This document shows positions 1 to 11,007 of a stretch of 64,000 bases of DNA, one piece after another. The DNA is taken from NCBI GenBank assembly GCA_950022295.1, contig OX465597.1, positions 377,673,016 to 377,737,015 on the forward strand, given 5' to 3'. The position numbers and the translations under genes were made by a program. The number at the start of each line of letters is the position of its first letter. Positions within the stretch are counted from its first letter, which is position 1. The notes below the pieces were generated by a model. That model ran no database searches. It was given only the letters and a program-made list of their open reading frames with translations, and was not told where the DNA came from. This DNA comes from Bromus sterilis (lineage: Eukaryota; Streptophyta; Magnoliopsida; Poales; Poaceae).

Positions 1-302
1 AAAATGTTTTGAATATTCAAAAGAATTCCAATAAAGATTTCAAACCTTTTCAAAACTTTTAATAAGTTGAAGGAGTCATATTACCTTATCTCATTTTATT
101 TTGTTGGTTTTGTTTTAAATAATAAATTCCAAAACACCAACGGTGAATATTAGGGAAAGTCATTTTATTCCCTCTCACTTTAATATTCATTTCAACACCA
201 AAAGTTTTAAATCCTAGAGAAAATCAAACACATCAAGCAAAAAATCATCATCTATTGAATTTTATTAACATTCCAAAATTCGGAGAATTTTGGGATGTTA
301 CA
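1..302 (-). mobile_element. End of a minus-oriented LTR-like sequence
   Basis: This AT-rich stretch has no reading frame. It ends on the plus strand in GGGATGTTACA, so on the minus strand it starts TGTAACATCCC, the usual form of a grass Gypsy LTR terminus. The Gypsy-like element at 307 inserted immediately next to this end, and its 5-bp target duplication overlaps the last base. The rest of the sequence lies outside the window, so I cannot assign a family. Confidence 0.4.
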
Positions 303-306
303 TCCC
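302..306. repeat. Left target-site duplication (ATCCC)
   Basis: The five bases ATCCC directly before the first LTR are repeated directly after the second LTR at 6913-6917. This marks the exact insertion of the element at 307-6912. Confidence 0.85.
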
Positions 307-1765
307 TGATACGTCCCAAACGTATTTATAATTTCTGCTTGCTCCATGCATGTTTTGTGTGACTTTTCCATGTTTTACATACAATTCCATACACTTTTGA
401 TCATATTTTGACTAACTTATTAACTCAGTGCACCCAGTTGCTAGTTCCTGTTTTATGCCGTTTTTGTATTTCAGGTTTTCCGGCAATTAAAAGTGCTCCA
501 AAAATTCCGGAAAAATTATATAAAAAATCAGCGTCCCGGAAGCTTCTGGAATCACCAAGGAAGGAAGGGAGGGCCACCACCAGGCAGCCACGAGGGTGCC
601 TGGCGCGGCCCAGCCCTAGGCCGCGCCGCCTGCCCTTCTGACTGCCTCGTGGCCCCTCTCGGTGCCCCCTTTGGCCCCTATTTTTACCCCCGCGGAGGAA
701 ACCCTGATTCCAGACCCCTTTTCTCCAAAAGCAATTCCGATCTCCGCCGCCATTGCCATCAAGTTTCGGGGGGACAGAATTCCTGTGCCGGCACCCTGCC
801 GGGAAGGGGAAGTGCCCCTGGATTCAACTCCATCGTCGTTGCTTCCCTCCTCCATGAAGCGGGAGTAGTTCCTCCTCGGGGCAGAGGTTTCTACCAGTAG
901 CTATGTGTTCTTCTCTCTCTCCCATGATGTGATCTTCGTTGTGATCATAGGCTATGTTAATCTAGGGTGATCCCATGATATTTCCCCTTCCTCTATGTAT
1001 TGGATTGATGTACTCAATTGATCTTATCTAGTATAATCCTCGAGACCAAGGTGACAGCGGTCTATTGGACATGGGTTTGAAGAATATTATCATGAGTGAT
1101 TTCCTCTGTTGTGTGTTGATCGAAGATTGAGAGTCTCTTGGTGCTTGTCTTTCACTATCCTTGAGATATGTTGTGGTGATTGTGGTACTCTCTTTGGATG
1201 GCCGCGGTGACATTGGGAAATCCATAGATTGAGAACTACGAACTTTGAGGTGTGCTTTTGTAGCCCTACATAATTCTCATCCTCTCTTGACCACAAAGGA
1301 ATGACCTCCGAGTGCGTCTCCATTGCATGTTTTATGGGAAATATCATGTGATTAGACTATGTTAATGTTGTTGGGAGTTGCCACTAGTGAAAGTATGAAG
1401 CCTAGGCCTTGTTTCCACCATTGCTACACCGTTTGTGCTCACATTTGTCACATGTTTGCTTGCTGCACTTTTTATTACGAATTTATATTACCTTGCTTTG
1501 CCACACCTATCACTCATATTTTACCATCTCTTCGCCGAACTAGTGCACCTATACAACTCCTAGTTGTATTAGGTGTGTTGGGGACACAAGAGACTTCTTG
1601 TATATTAATTACAGGGTTGCTTGAGAGAGACCATCTTCAACCTCTACTTCCCTGAGTTCGATAAACCTTAGGTCATCCACTTGAGGGAAATTGCTGCTGT
1701 CCTACAAACCTCTGCGCTTGGAGGCCCAACATAGTCTACAAGAATATAAGCGTGCGTAGACATCA
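307..1765 (+). repeat. 5' LTR of the Gypsy-like element
   Basis: The LTR begins TGATACGTCCCAAACG and ends GTAGACATCA. It is matched almost base for base by 5455-6912. Short frames inside it have near-identical twins in the other LTR, which reflects LTR identity and not protein coding. Confidence 0.9.
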
Positions 1766-1774
1766 AGCTATTTC

Positions 1775-1792
1775 TGGCGCCGTTGCCGGGGA
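1775..1792 (+). other. Primer-binding site for tRNA-Asp
   Basis: The 18 bases TGGCGCCGTTGCCGGGGA are the exact complement of the 3' end of plant tRNA-Asp(GUC) including CCA, as I remember that tRNA. The site lies 9 bp inside the LTR, where minus-strand DNA synthesis is primed. This primer choice is typical of Athila/Tat-lineage Gypsy elements. Confidence 0.85.
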
Positions 1793-1874
1793 AGTAAGTT
1801 TTTGAAGGTATATCTTTAGATCTTGCAATTAAATCTTTTCTTTTCTTGTTTTTATTTTTCACTAGTTAGGCTTT

Positions 1875-2600
1875 ATGGAAAACAACAAAAATATTATGAG
1901 AGAGCTTTATGAGCTCTACCTTGAGTTGGGACATGAAGTGTTTGAAGAGAAAATCAAAAAGCCTATGGAGCTTTATTATTTGCATAACACTCATGATAGT
2001 AGTAATGTTATTTGCATGTCTTCTTTGAACACTTTTGATACTAATGATATGCAAAGCCATAAGCTTAGGGATGCTACATTTTATGAAGATGATCTTTTTA
2101 GCCCCCCAAGTTTTGATGAGGAAATTTATTTTGATGATACTTTGCCTCCTATCTATGATCATTATTGTGATGACACTTATGCTATAAATAATGAATGTTT
2201 GGAAGTGTATCATGATAAGAATGATTCATGTGATAGCTATTTTCTTGAGTTTGCTCCCACTATTACTAATGAGAAGGATTTTGCTTATGTGGAGAGTAAC
2301 AAAATTTCTATGCTTGTGGATCATGATAAGAATTTTTTATGTGATACTTATATTGTTGAGTTTATTCATGATCCCACTGAAAACTATTATGAGAGGGGAA
2401 CATATGCTAATAGATATTTCAATAATATCAAGTTCCCTCTCTTTATGTTGAAGGTTTTGAAGTTGCACTTATTTTGCCTTCCTATGCTAATATCTTTATG
2501 CTTCAATGAGTTATTTCTCTACAAGATCCCTTTGCATAGGAAGCATGTTAGGCTTAAATGTTTTTGGTATTTGCTTCTTCATGCTCTCTTTTGTTCTTAA
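1875..2600 (+). CDS. Unknown 241-aa protein in the Gypsy-like element
   Basis: This is the only long sense frame in the interior, starting about 80 bp downstream of the primer site at the first ATG. The first 170 residues are acidic and rich in Asp, Tyr and His (for example YFDDTLPPIYDHYCDD), and the segment HDKNFLCDTYIVEF partly repeats the earlier HDKNDSCDSYFLEF. The last 60 residues are hydrophobic and end in a basic stretch (HRKHVRLKC). There is no CCHC knuckle, protease motif or reverse-transcriptase motif. I recall similar frames annotated as hypothetical proteins in grass genomes, but I know no function. It could be a highly diverged gag-like protein, a packaging factor, or a frame preserved only because the element is young. 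Confidence 0.5.
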   Translation: MENNKNIMRELYELYLELGHEVFEEKIKKPMELYYLHNTHDSSNVICMSSLNTFDTNDMQSHKLRDATFYEDDLFSPPSFDEEIYFDDTLPPIYDHYCDDTYAINNECLEVYHDKNDSCDSYFLEFAPTITNEKDFAYVESNKISMLVDHDKNFLCDTYIVEFIHDPTENYYERGTYANRYFNNIKFPLFMLKVLKLHLFCLPMLISLCFNELFLYKIPLHRKHVRLKCFWYLLLHALFCS

Positions 2601-5454
2601 ACTCTTATTCCTACGAGAGCATCATTAAAATCTTAAGCCTATCTTTATGGCTATAAAGAAAGAGCTCTAGGGAGACAAGCCTTGTTATCTTTACTTTGAG
2701 TTTTTACTTTCTGTTTTTAGTGGTCTTGATGATTGTTACTACTGTAGCAACATCATTGTATCTTTAATTTCAAGCTTTGTGCCAAGTATAGCCTCATATG
2801 ACAAGGGAAGTGAAAGTTGCGACATGCTGTCCAGAAAACAGATTCTGTCCTCGTGATGGGAAAAATCATAGAAAAATCCCAGTTCATCTTTTTGAGCTGA
2901 AGTTTTTACACAACGTGCTCTATACAATCACGGAACTTTCGTATGTTCTGAGTTTTTTTATTTGAGTTGAAGAAGTGCCCCTAAAAATTTCTTTACTACC
3001 TGCTGTTCTGTTTTTCACAGATTCTGCCACGTTTTGTCTCTCCTAACTTTTGCAAACCTTAAGCTTGCTTTTTCTTTGCAAAAACTTTTTGGCAATCTTG
3101 AGAAACAATAGCTCTTCAAGAATATCTTTATATCCAGTGGGGAAAATTTATTTATTAAGGGTACTAACCTCTCTAATCATCATATGATGAGTTATGTATG
3201 AAGGGAGTTTTCAAGTGTGCGATGGAAGATGATGAAAGAAGATTCGGGAGTGTCAAGCGCTCAAGCTTGGGGATTCCCCCATGCATCCCCAAGAAATATT
3301 CAAGGATACTCAAGCGTATAAGGTTGGGGATGCCCCCGTGCATCCCCTTCTTCATCAACAATTATCAGTTCGTCCCTCGTTACACTATATTTTTATCACT
3401 TCATGCGTTATGTGCTATGCTTGGAGCGTCTCGCTCTTAGGTTTTATTTTTAGTTTTCTTTAGCTTTTATTTCTGTTCATAACAAGTTAGATCCCGTCTT
3501 ACTTTGTGTGGGAGAGAAACACGCTCCACTTTCAAAATCTAGAACACATAATAGGATTCTTCATGCCTATCTTTTGCTCTTGTGTGTTCTTTATCTTTTC
3601 GTAGCTCCTGCCATGTTTAATTTTATTCTTAGTTTGTCTTTAGCAAGAGCCTTGGCTTTTGTTTAGTTTGTTGCCAATATTTTTCATGTTTATCTTGTTA
3701 AGAGAGTTGGTTGTTGCGATGAGTTGTGTCTTGTCTTGAAAGTAGGTAATTGAGGTTGCTATTTAATTTTAGTACTAACTTGCAATGGTTTTGAGGTATT
3801 GATGTGAGTAATGTTTGAACTTTTGGTGTCAAGAGCTCGAGCCTATTAGTGATAGATGTCGTATTTTGGGCAATCCGTGTCTATTTTGAAAAACCTACAA
3901 AACTAGTTGAGAACTCTAGCTACTAGATGGATCACTACTCTTCTAAGGGGTCGGATATTAGAGTACACTCACGTACCATGAGTCGAGGATGCGCAAGGAT
4001 AACCAAACCCCCATACACTCCTCCTCGGGGTACTTGTCTCTTTGTGAACCTCCTTACTAGATTGAGAGTTACTGATAATAAATGCATGAGTTCTTCAGAC
4101 TAATGTAAGTATTGAAAGTTGACACTTCCACCTCCTCATATTTGCTAGCCTCTCCTGTGCCGTGCATTGCTTTCTTCTCACTCCGAGAGTTGGCGTCCAC
4201 CTTCGCCGGTACATCCAAACCCTTGGCATGATACGCTCTGTCATCATAAACCTCTTTATATCTTTCCTCAAAACAGCCACCATACCTACCTATCAAGGCA
4301 TTTCCAATAGCCTTTCCGAGATACATTGCCATGCAACATCCACCTCTTCATGACTTGATCTTCATGTCATACATGTTCCTGCTACACTGGCAGCGGCATA
4401 CATTTGCATCATGATAGTTATATCTTCTTTATGTGAGTACTTTTGTAAAGTGTGAAAGATCTCCTATATTCTTGTAAAATATAGAGTGTTGCCCCTAAAG
4501 TGAGGAAAAGATCCCAAAGAGGACAAAATCAAAAGATCCCAAAGAGGACAAATGAGAGTTAAATAGAAAGAGCCATTGAGGCCACCAAAAAAATACAAAA
4601 AAATAGAAAAAAGAGAAAAAGAAAAATAAAAAGAGAGAAGGGTGCACACTATTATTCCTTTTGAGAGATCCACACTAGTACTTCATCCTCTATCCCTTGT
4701 ACTCCATAGAGATCATCATCATGCATATAGCTATGTGGGGACCTTCACATTATAGAACTTGGCTTGTATATTCCAATGATGAGCCTCCTCAAACGAGCTC
4801 TAGGTCTTCTTGAGCAAGCAAGTTAGATGCACCCCCAGTTTCCTTGGAGAGCTTTTGGCTCATATGTGCATCCGTTGCATGGCAATCCCTACTCCTCACA
4901 TCATATCTATCATTTGGCTTTCTCTCGCATATGATTGTCCTCATTGATGTGAGCCTTTCTCACCCTTTTTGTCTTCCTCCTCCACCATATTTCTATCTTT
5001 GCCATCCAAAGTGTCAACTCTCGTGCTTACGCTCATCCATTGCATGAGTGCTCAAAATATCGAAAGGGAGTGGATCAGTTTGACTTGTACCTGGCTAGTG
5101 GTCTGGGGATGAGTCAAGATAAGATTCCAAAGAAGACCAAGTGTGAAGCTTTAGTAGATTGAGTTCTCAACACAAAAATACTTTTTTCTCGTATATCCCT
5201 ATCCCTTTCTTGCACGCAAACACCATTTGGAGACATTCGAGTCAAGGACAGCGAGAGCTCTTGCACCTTTATGTTCTTATGTTGCTTGTTTCAATGCTAA
5301 TATAGACTCTTGCCTGTTATGACTTGAATTGAATTACATGCTTTGATTTCTTTACTTAAAAGTCCTTATATGGTTGTGTGGCATGTCACCACAGAAATTA
5401 TGCTTGTTATCATTTACCTACTCGAGGACGAGCAGGAATTAAGCTTGGGGATGT
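2601..5454 (+). mobile_element. Non-coding interior and polypurine side of the Gypsy-like element
   Basis: No convincing frame is present. The sequence matches, in reverse complement, parts of 57659-60500; an example is the pair of related segments around CAAGCTTGGGGATTCCCCC at 3262-3345. It ends in the purine-rich GAGGACGAGCAGGAATTAAG and AGCTTGGGGATGT just before the 3' LTR, the expected plus-strand priming region. Confidence 0.7.
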
Positions 5455-6912
5455 TGATACGTCCCAAACGTATCTATAATTTCTGCTTGCTCCATGCATG
5501 TTTTGTGTGACTTTGCCATGTTTTACATACACTTCCATACACTTTTGATCATATTTGGACTAACTTATTAACTCAGTGCACCCAGTTGCCAGTTCCTGTT
5601 TTCTGCTGTTTTTGTATTTCAGGTTTTCTGGCCATTAAAAGTGCTCCAAAAAATCCGGAAAAATTATATAAAAAATCAGCGTCCCGGAAGCTTCCGGAAT
5701 CACCAAGGAAGGAAGGGAGGGCCACCACCAGGCAGCCAGGAGGGTGCCTGGCGCGGCCCAGCCCTAGGCCGCGCCACCTGCCCTTCTGACTGCCTCGTGG
5801 CCCCTCTCGGTGCCCCCTTTGGCCCTATTTTTACCCCCGGGGAGGAAACCCTAATTCCAGACCCCTTTTCTCCAGAAGCAATTCTGATATTCGCCGCCAT
5901 CGCCATCAAGTTTCGGGGGGACAGAATTCCTATGCCGGCACCCTGGCGGCACGGGGAAGTGCCCCCGGATTCATCTCCATCGTCGTTGCTTCCCTCCTCC
6001 ATGAAGCGGGAGTAGTTCCTCCTCGGGGCTGAGGTTTCTACCAGTAGCTATGTGTTCTTCTCTCTCTCCCATGATGTGATTTTCGTTGTGATCATAGGCT
6101 ATGTTAATCTAGGGTGATCCCATGATATTTCCCCTTCCTCTATGTATTGGATTGATGTACTCAATTGATCTTATCTAGTATAATCCCCGAGCCCAAGGTG
6201 ACAACGGTCTATTAGACATGGGTTAGAAGAATATTATCATGAGTGATTTCCTCTTTTGTGTGTTGATCGAAGATTGAGAGTCTCTTGGTGCTTGTCTTTG
6301 ACTATCCTTGTGATATGTTGTGGTGATTGTGGTACTCTCTTTGGATGGCCACGGTGACATTGGGAAATCCATAGATTGAGAACTACGAACTTTGAGGTGT
6401 GCTTTTGTAGCCCTACATAATTCTCATCCTCTCTTGACCACAAAAAAATGACCTCCGAGTGCGTCTCCATTGCATGTTTTATGGGAAATATCATGTGATT
6501 AGACTATGTTAATGTTGTTGGGAGTTGCCACTAGTGAAAGTATGAAGCCTAGGCCTTGTTTCCACCATTGGTACACCGTTTGTGCTCACTTTTGTCACAT
6601 GTTTGCTTGCTGCACTTTTTATTACAGATTTATATTACCTTGCTTTGCCACACCTATCACTCGTATTTTACCATCTCTTCGCCGAACCAGTGCACCTATA
6701 CAACTCCTAGTTGTATTAGGTGTGTTGGGGACACAAGAGACTTCTTGTATATTAATTGCAGGGTTGCTTGAGAGAGACCATCTTCAACCTCTACTTCCCT
6801 GAGTTCGATAAACCTTAGGTCATCCACTTGAGGGAAATTGCTGCTGTCCTACAAACCTCTGCGCTTGGAGGCCCAACATAGTCTACAAGAATAGAAGCGT
6901 GCGTAGACATCA
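5455..6912 (+). repeat. 3' LTR of the Gypsy-like element
   Basis: This is the second copy of the 307-1765 LTR, with the same TGATACGTCCC start and GACATCA end and only scattered substitutions and single-base indels. It is followed directly by the ATCCC duplication. Confidence 0.9.
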
Positions 6913-6917
6913 ATCCC
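6913..6917. repeat. Right target-site duplication (ATCCC)
   Basis: This matches 302-306 exactly. Confidence 0.85.
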
Positions 6918-7378
6918 CAAGGCCTATGCGCCACCCTCCCTCCCTCTAAACCCCGTTGCTCCACAATTAGACCCCGGTTTAGACGATGTTCTAGATCGGA
7001 ATCCGTTAGGGTTTTCTCCCTCTAGTTTTCTCGGTGGCGTTCTTCTCTGTACGGCGGAGCGCTGCTGGATTGCTGCTACGGGATGTGTGGATACCGGTAG
7101 AGGGATCATAACTTTGATCCTTCTTCGAAAAACTTCTTCTTCTTCTTCCTCGGAGATCTGTTCGAGGGAATTGCTCGAGGGATTCGTTCGTGGGATAGAT
7201 CGTGGGACGGATCGTGAGACGCACCACGATATCTACTTCCACCCGCTTCATCAACTCTTCTTCCGCTGCAACCGTTGGTGAGCAATGGCCTAAACCTTGT
7301 ATGCCATCTTTCTTGGATGATCTTGGGATCTTGATTCGTAGGCACGATTTTTTTTGTTTTCTACTACGTTTCCCAACA
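6918..7378 (+). mobile_element. 3' end of an LTR, truncated
   Basis: The segment ends CTACGTTTCCCAACA, the terminus form of Copia LTRs of the BARE type (compare the end CCCCAACA at 18717). Neither its start nor a partner LTR is present. It abuts the LTR fragment of the tandem array at 7379 without spacer. The small frames in it are not convincing. Confidence 0.45.
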
Positions 7379-7432
7379 CATAAATATTGTCATCAATTAC
7401 CAAAACCAAACATAAGGGCACATGCCCTTTCA
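7379..7432 (-). repeat. Truncated 3' LTR of the array
   Basis: Only the outermost 54 bp of the LTR remain, ending in CATGCCCTTTCA on the plus strand and matching 15725-15778 and 32419-32472. It starts abruptly against the foreign LTR end at 7378. Confidence 0.8.
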
Positions 7433-10400
7433 ATCTCCCCCATTTTGGTAATTGATGACAAACACATTAAGAGGGTTTATATGATGAATTATGCTAATCA
7501 TGGAAAGAAAGTATGCATGAGTAAGAGGGCAAATGCTTAAGAACAAAACCAAAGCATGAACCTCCTCAAACAAAACCCTCTAAACTCTTCTCCCCCTTTG
7601 GCATCGATTGGTAAAATGGACAGAAAAAAAACTTAGAAGGCCGACATAGAATGTGTTCCTCCCAAAAGGGTGTATTTACCAAGAAATGAGTGGAATAAAA
7701 TACACATATCCAAAGATATACGATGGGAGGAAAACAAACTATATATAGGATCCAAATATTGCAAAAATATGAGATGGCACAAAGGCATAAGAAAAGGCAA
7801 GCAATCAAACGATCCAACATGCCAAAAGATTATAAGATATTATGATTTGAGCATAGGAGTGTTCTAAATAAAATAGAGAAGTTCCCCAAGATTTGTGCAC
7901 TATTTAGAATCTTTGTAGTATAATACAAAGTTCACAAAAATTGGATCATCACTCCCCCAAAATCGATAGAAACACAACACATGTGCAAGTGTGCAAAGAT
8001 ATGAGACAAAGTCTAGCACTTGCAACAAACCAATGGTTGAGCAAATAGCAAAAGAGATAATCATAGGAATAGGCTCAACCAACAAGTTGTGTGTTAGTCA
8101 TGGCCAATCACTTGATATGACTAGTATAAGGATGACTATTTAAGCATCAACATAGTCTTGAAGAAATGAGACTCAAGATGCTAGACATGTCCTTCCAACA
8201 TAAGTTAAGAAGGTCACACACACAAACAACAGATGGGTTCACAAGCTTAAGTAAAATGCAAAGTAAAATCAAGGCTTGTGATAACCCCATGGTGAAGATA
8301 GAAAATAATAGGCTCATCAAGACAAGCATGAGGACAACAATCTTCACCACCAAAAGAGTGCACCAAAAAGAATAGAATTAAGACACGCACTCAACCACAC
8401 ACTCTTTCATGTAACCACCAAAGAATTTAACATTGAAAATAAAAAGGTGGACATGAAAGACCAAGGATATCCACTAAAAGTGTAACTACTCTCAAGTGTA
8501 TAATATTCTAGGTAGATTATATCCACAAAGAAGCATGTACACCCGAGATAGTTACAAAAGGAGAGAACACGATATCCCAATGGAAGTCATAAATATACGA
8601 ATAAGATCTTTGCTTGAAAGCATAGCCAATGGCTTAATATTATCTTATTGTATAAGGATGAAGTCCACACAAACAACCATCAAAGTCATCACAACTAGCA
8701 ACAAGGTATCAAGAGATAGTTGAGATGCTTTGAACAACGAAACAAGTATCGCAACCAATAATATATCTTGCAATTCTAGAACAAATCAAGAACCGCAACA
8801 ATTGCAAATGAAGAATATCATGCCATGATGCAACCTACACAAGGCTGGGAGCAAGAAAAGTATGCATGAGGTAGATACTTGTTACCGAGATAGCATAGGA
8901 ATGATGTAGTAGAAAAAGTTTTCAATGATCATCCTAGCATGACTCCAAAAGGCACATGGTGACACCAGCTTCCTTAAATGAGACGATCCTCCAATGCATC
9001 TCCAAAGTTCCTACATCAACATTAACAGACAAAATGGTACCCAAACTCATTGGGACCCAAGAGTTAGAGGAACAAACATACATAGGACAACTCCACGGGA
9101 ATAAGTGCATATGGACATGAAGATGAATTCCATGCACATATTAGCCAATAAAGAAGTGGATGGAGTTTAACCTATATATAGGATCAAAGAAAGAAATCAT
9201 GCATCGGAACAACACATAGAAAATATGCATGCACAAGACTTTCAAGAACCAAAAGTGAATACAATTTGGACAAAACATCAAGTAAACCAAGATGGCACAC
9301 CAAAGGGTGACACACCATAAGGTTTTCCAACTTATATCAAAGGTCCAAATCAACACACGATAGGAGACAAGTAGAAATTAACACATGGTCAATTGCTACA
9401 TTCACCAACAAATGTGAAGAAAAACCAATTGAATCCCAACCCAATCAACACATGATTGAATAGGAAAACAATTGAAAAGGATACCAAGTGACCATTAGAT
9501 TCCAAAATAAGATTCCAATTGAAAATAAGATTTCAACATAAACCTGTCACTTGGGTTATACCAAATAAAAGATTCATCAAGGAATGGGGTATCAATGGAT
9601 ACACCAATTGATAGAGAGCATGATATCAAAATAAAAGATATCAAAGAAGGAGATATCAAACTCTCAACAAGAGAGCACAATCCCAAACAAACTATGCCCT
9701 CAACAACTTTATGATGACATAAAGCACCAAAGAGGATATATATGCCTTCCAATAACACACACTTGATATGGATCATAAGATGCTAGCTCCCCCAAGAGAT
9801 GTGCATTATATAGAATTTCCATTTGAATACAAAATGCACACGATGGGATCATCACTTTCACTTCGTCTAGAGATACACTAGACAAGGTCATGAAAACAAA
9901 TGATCCACAAGTGGCAAGGAAGACAATGAGAGTTAAAATCACAATAAAATCTTGGCGAGTAATAAGGCAATTATAAACAAGAAAATAGGTAAAGATGATC
10001 AATAATTTCTACCACATATAAGAGTACCAATTGTTAAGCACAAGCGGTATATGGAATTACTTCCGTGTGGTAGATAGCATTAATATAAATTATCATCTTT
10101 ACAACAACAACCATAAGCATGTAGCAAAAGATAAGAATTGATCACAATGCTTAAAAAGAGATTCTTGATGGCTTCAAGTATGCATCCAATCATGCAAGCA
10201 ATGATTGGAATAACTTGGAGCAAACGGTTCCCTCATAGAAAATACACGTACATATTGGAGGGAAACCGTATCAAGAAAATCTCACAAACTCAAGATCCAT
10301 AAGATGAGAAATGAAGTCAATTTAAGCAAATTGGAACTTGAGGAGCAAACATGCCACCTAGGAACTAGATAATTTACAATATCAACTCTAAGTGGCGCAA

Positions 10401-11007
10401 CCCCAAATGTACACATTTTATAGGTGTGTAGCATGCACAAAGCATATTATTCCCCCATAATGTGATATCCCAAATTTTACAAATAGAGGCAAACAAATAC
10501 CAACTAGAGATAATTAATGGATACTTTAGAATTGGAATTTATCATGAGTACGACATACCACATAGTGACTAGATAATCTTATAATAATAATACTAGGTGG
10601 TATTCCTCATGTATACACATTTTAGGATCGTAAAGTGCACAAGGCACATCATTCCCCCAAAATGGGATGATCCATTAATCTCTCACAAGAGCCAACTAAT
10701 ATGCAAACAAGACAAAAAATAGGCTCAATACAACACTCACACATACATGATGTGCAAAACAATATACACAAAATTGGAAGCAAAACATATACAAACCCAT
10801 GCAAGGTACAAAACCAAAACATGCAACGGGGAAAGTAACTTTCAATGTAAACAATTTAAGTACAAGTTACCGTAAGGAGGCCAATTGGATATAAGATAGA
10901 AACAAGATAATCCAAATGACTTGGCTTGAGATAATGTGATTAATGAAGGTCCCTTAATTCTTCTTAATGTAGCCAAGTCTCCAATGCCCTCCAACACCAC
11001 CTATTGA
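7433..11007 (-). mobile_element. Non-coding 3' interior of the left array unit
   Basis: This 3.6-kb AT-rich segment has only short frames. Frames here such as 8934-9137 recur at 25577-25780 because the two units are duplicates, so recurrence does not imply selection. No protease, integrase or reverse-transcriptase motif is visible, so polymerase has been lost or replaced. In element sense it ends in the polypurine run AATGGGGGAGAT at 7433-7444, next to the LTR. Position 8584-8590 is the unoccupied counterpart of the Copia insertion site in the right unit. Confidence 0.7.

Larger units (their letters stand above)
307..6912 (+). mobile_element. Complete Gypsy-like LTR retrotransposon, non-autonomous
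   Basis: The element has two LTRs of 1459 and 1458 bp, both running from TGATACGTCCC to GACATCA. It has a primer-binding site matching plant tRNA-Asp (the primer used by Athila-type Gypsy elements) and a 5-bp ATCCC target duplication on both sides, so its limits are certain. The interior is only about 3.7 kb. I found no gag zinc knuckle, protease, reverse transcriptase, RNase H or integrase in it; the one sizeable frame is 1875-2600. It must have been mobilised by enzymes supplied in trans. A reverse-oriented relative lies at 57112-61935. Equal LTR length and intact ends argue for a fairly recent insertion. The Gypsy placement rests on the primer type and on the relative's gag-protease region. 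Confidence 0.9.

Noticed and set aside
1359..1655. 98-codon frame present in both LTRs at 1359 and 6506
   Set aside because: Repeated because the LTRs are identical by origin; no domain and not positioned as a gene.
8934..9776. Paired frames conserved between 8.9-10.0 kb and 25.6-26.6 kb
   Set aside because: Conservation follows from the recent duplication of the whole array unit; the frames have no domain and are antisense to nothing meaningful.
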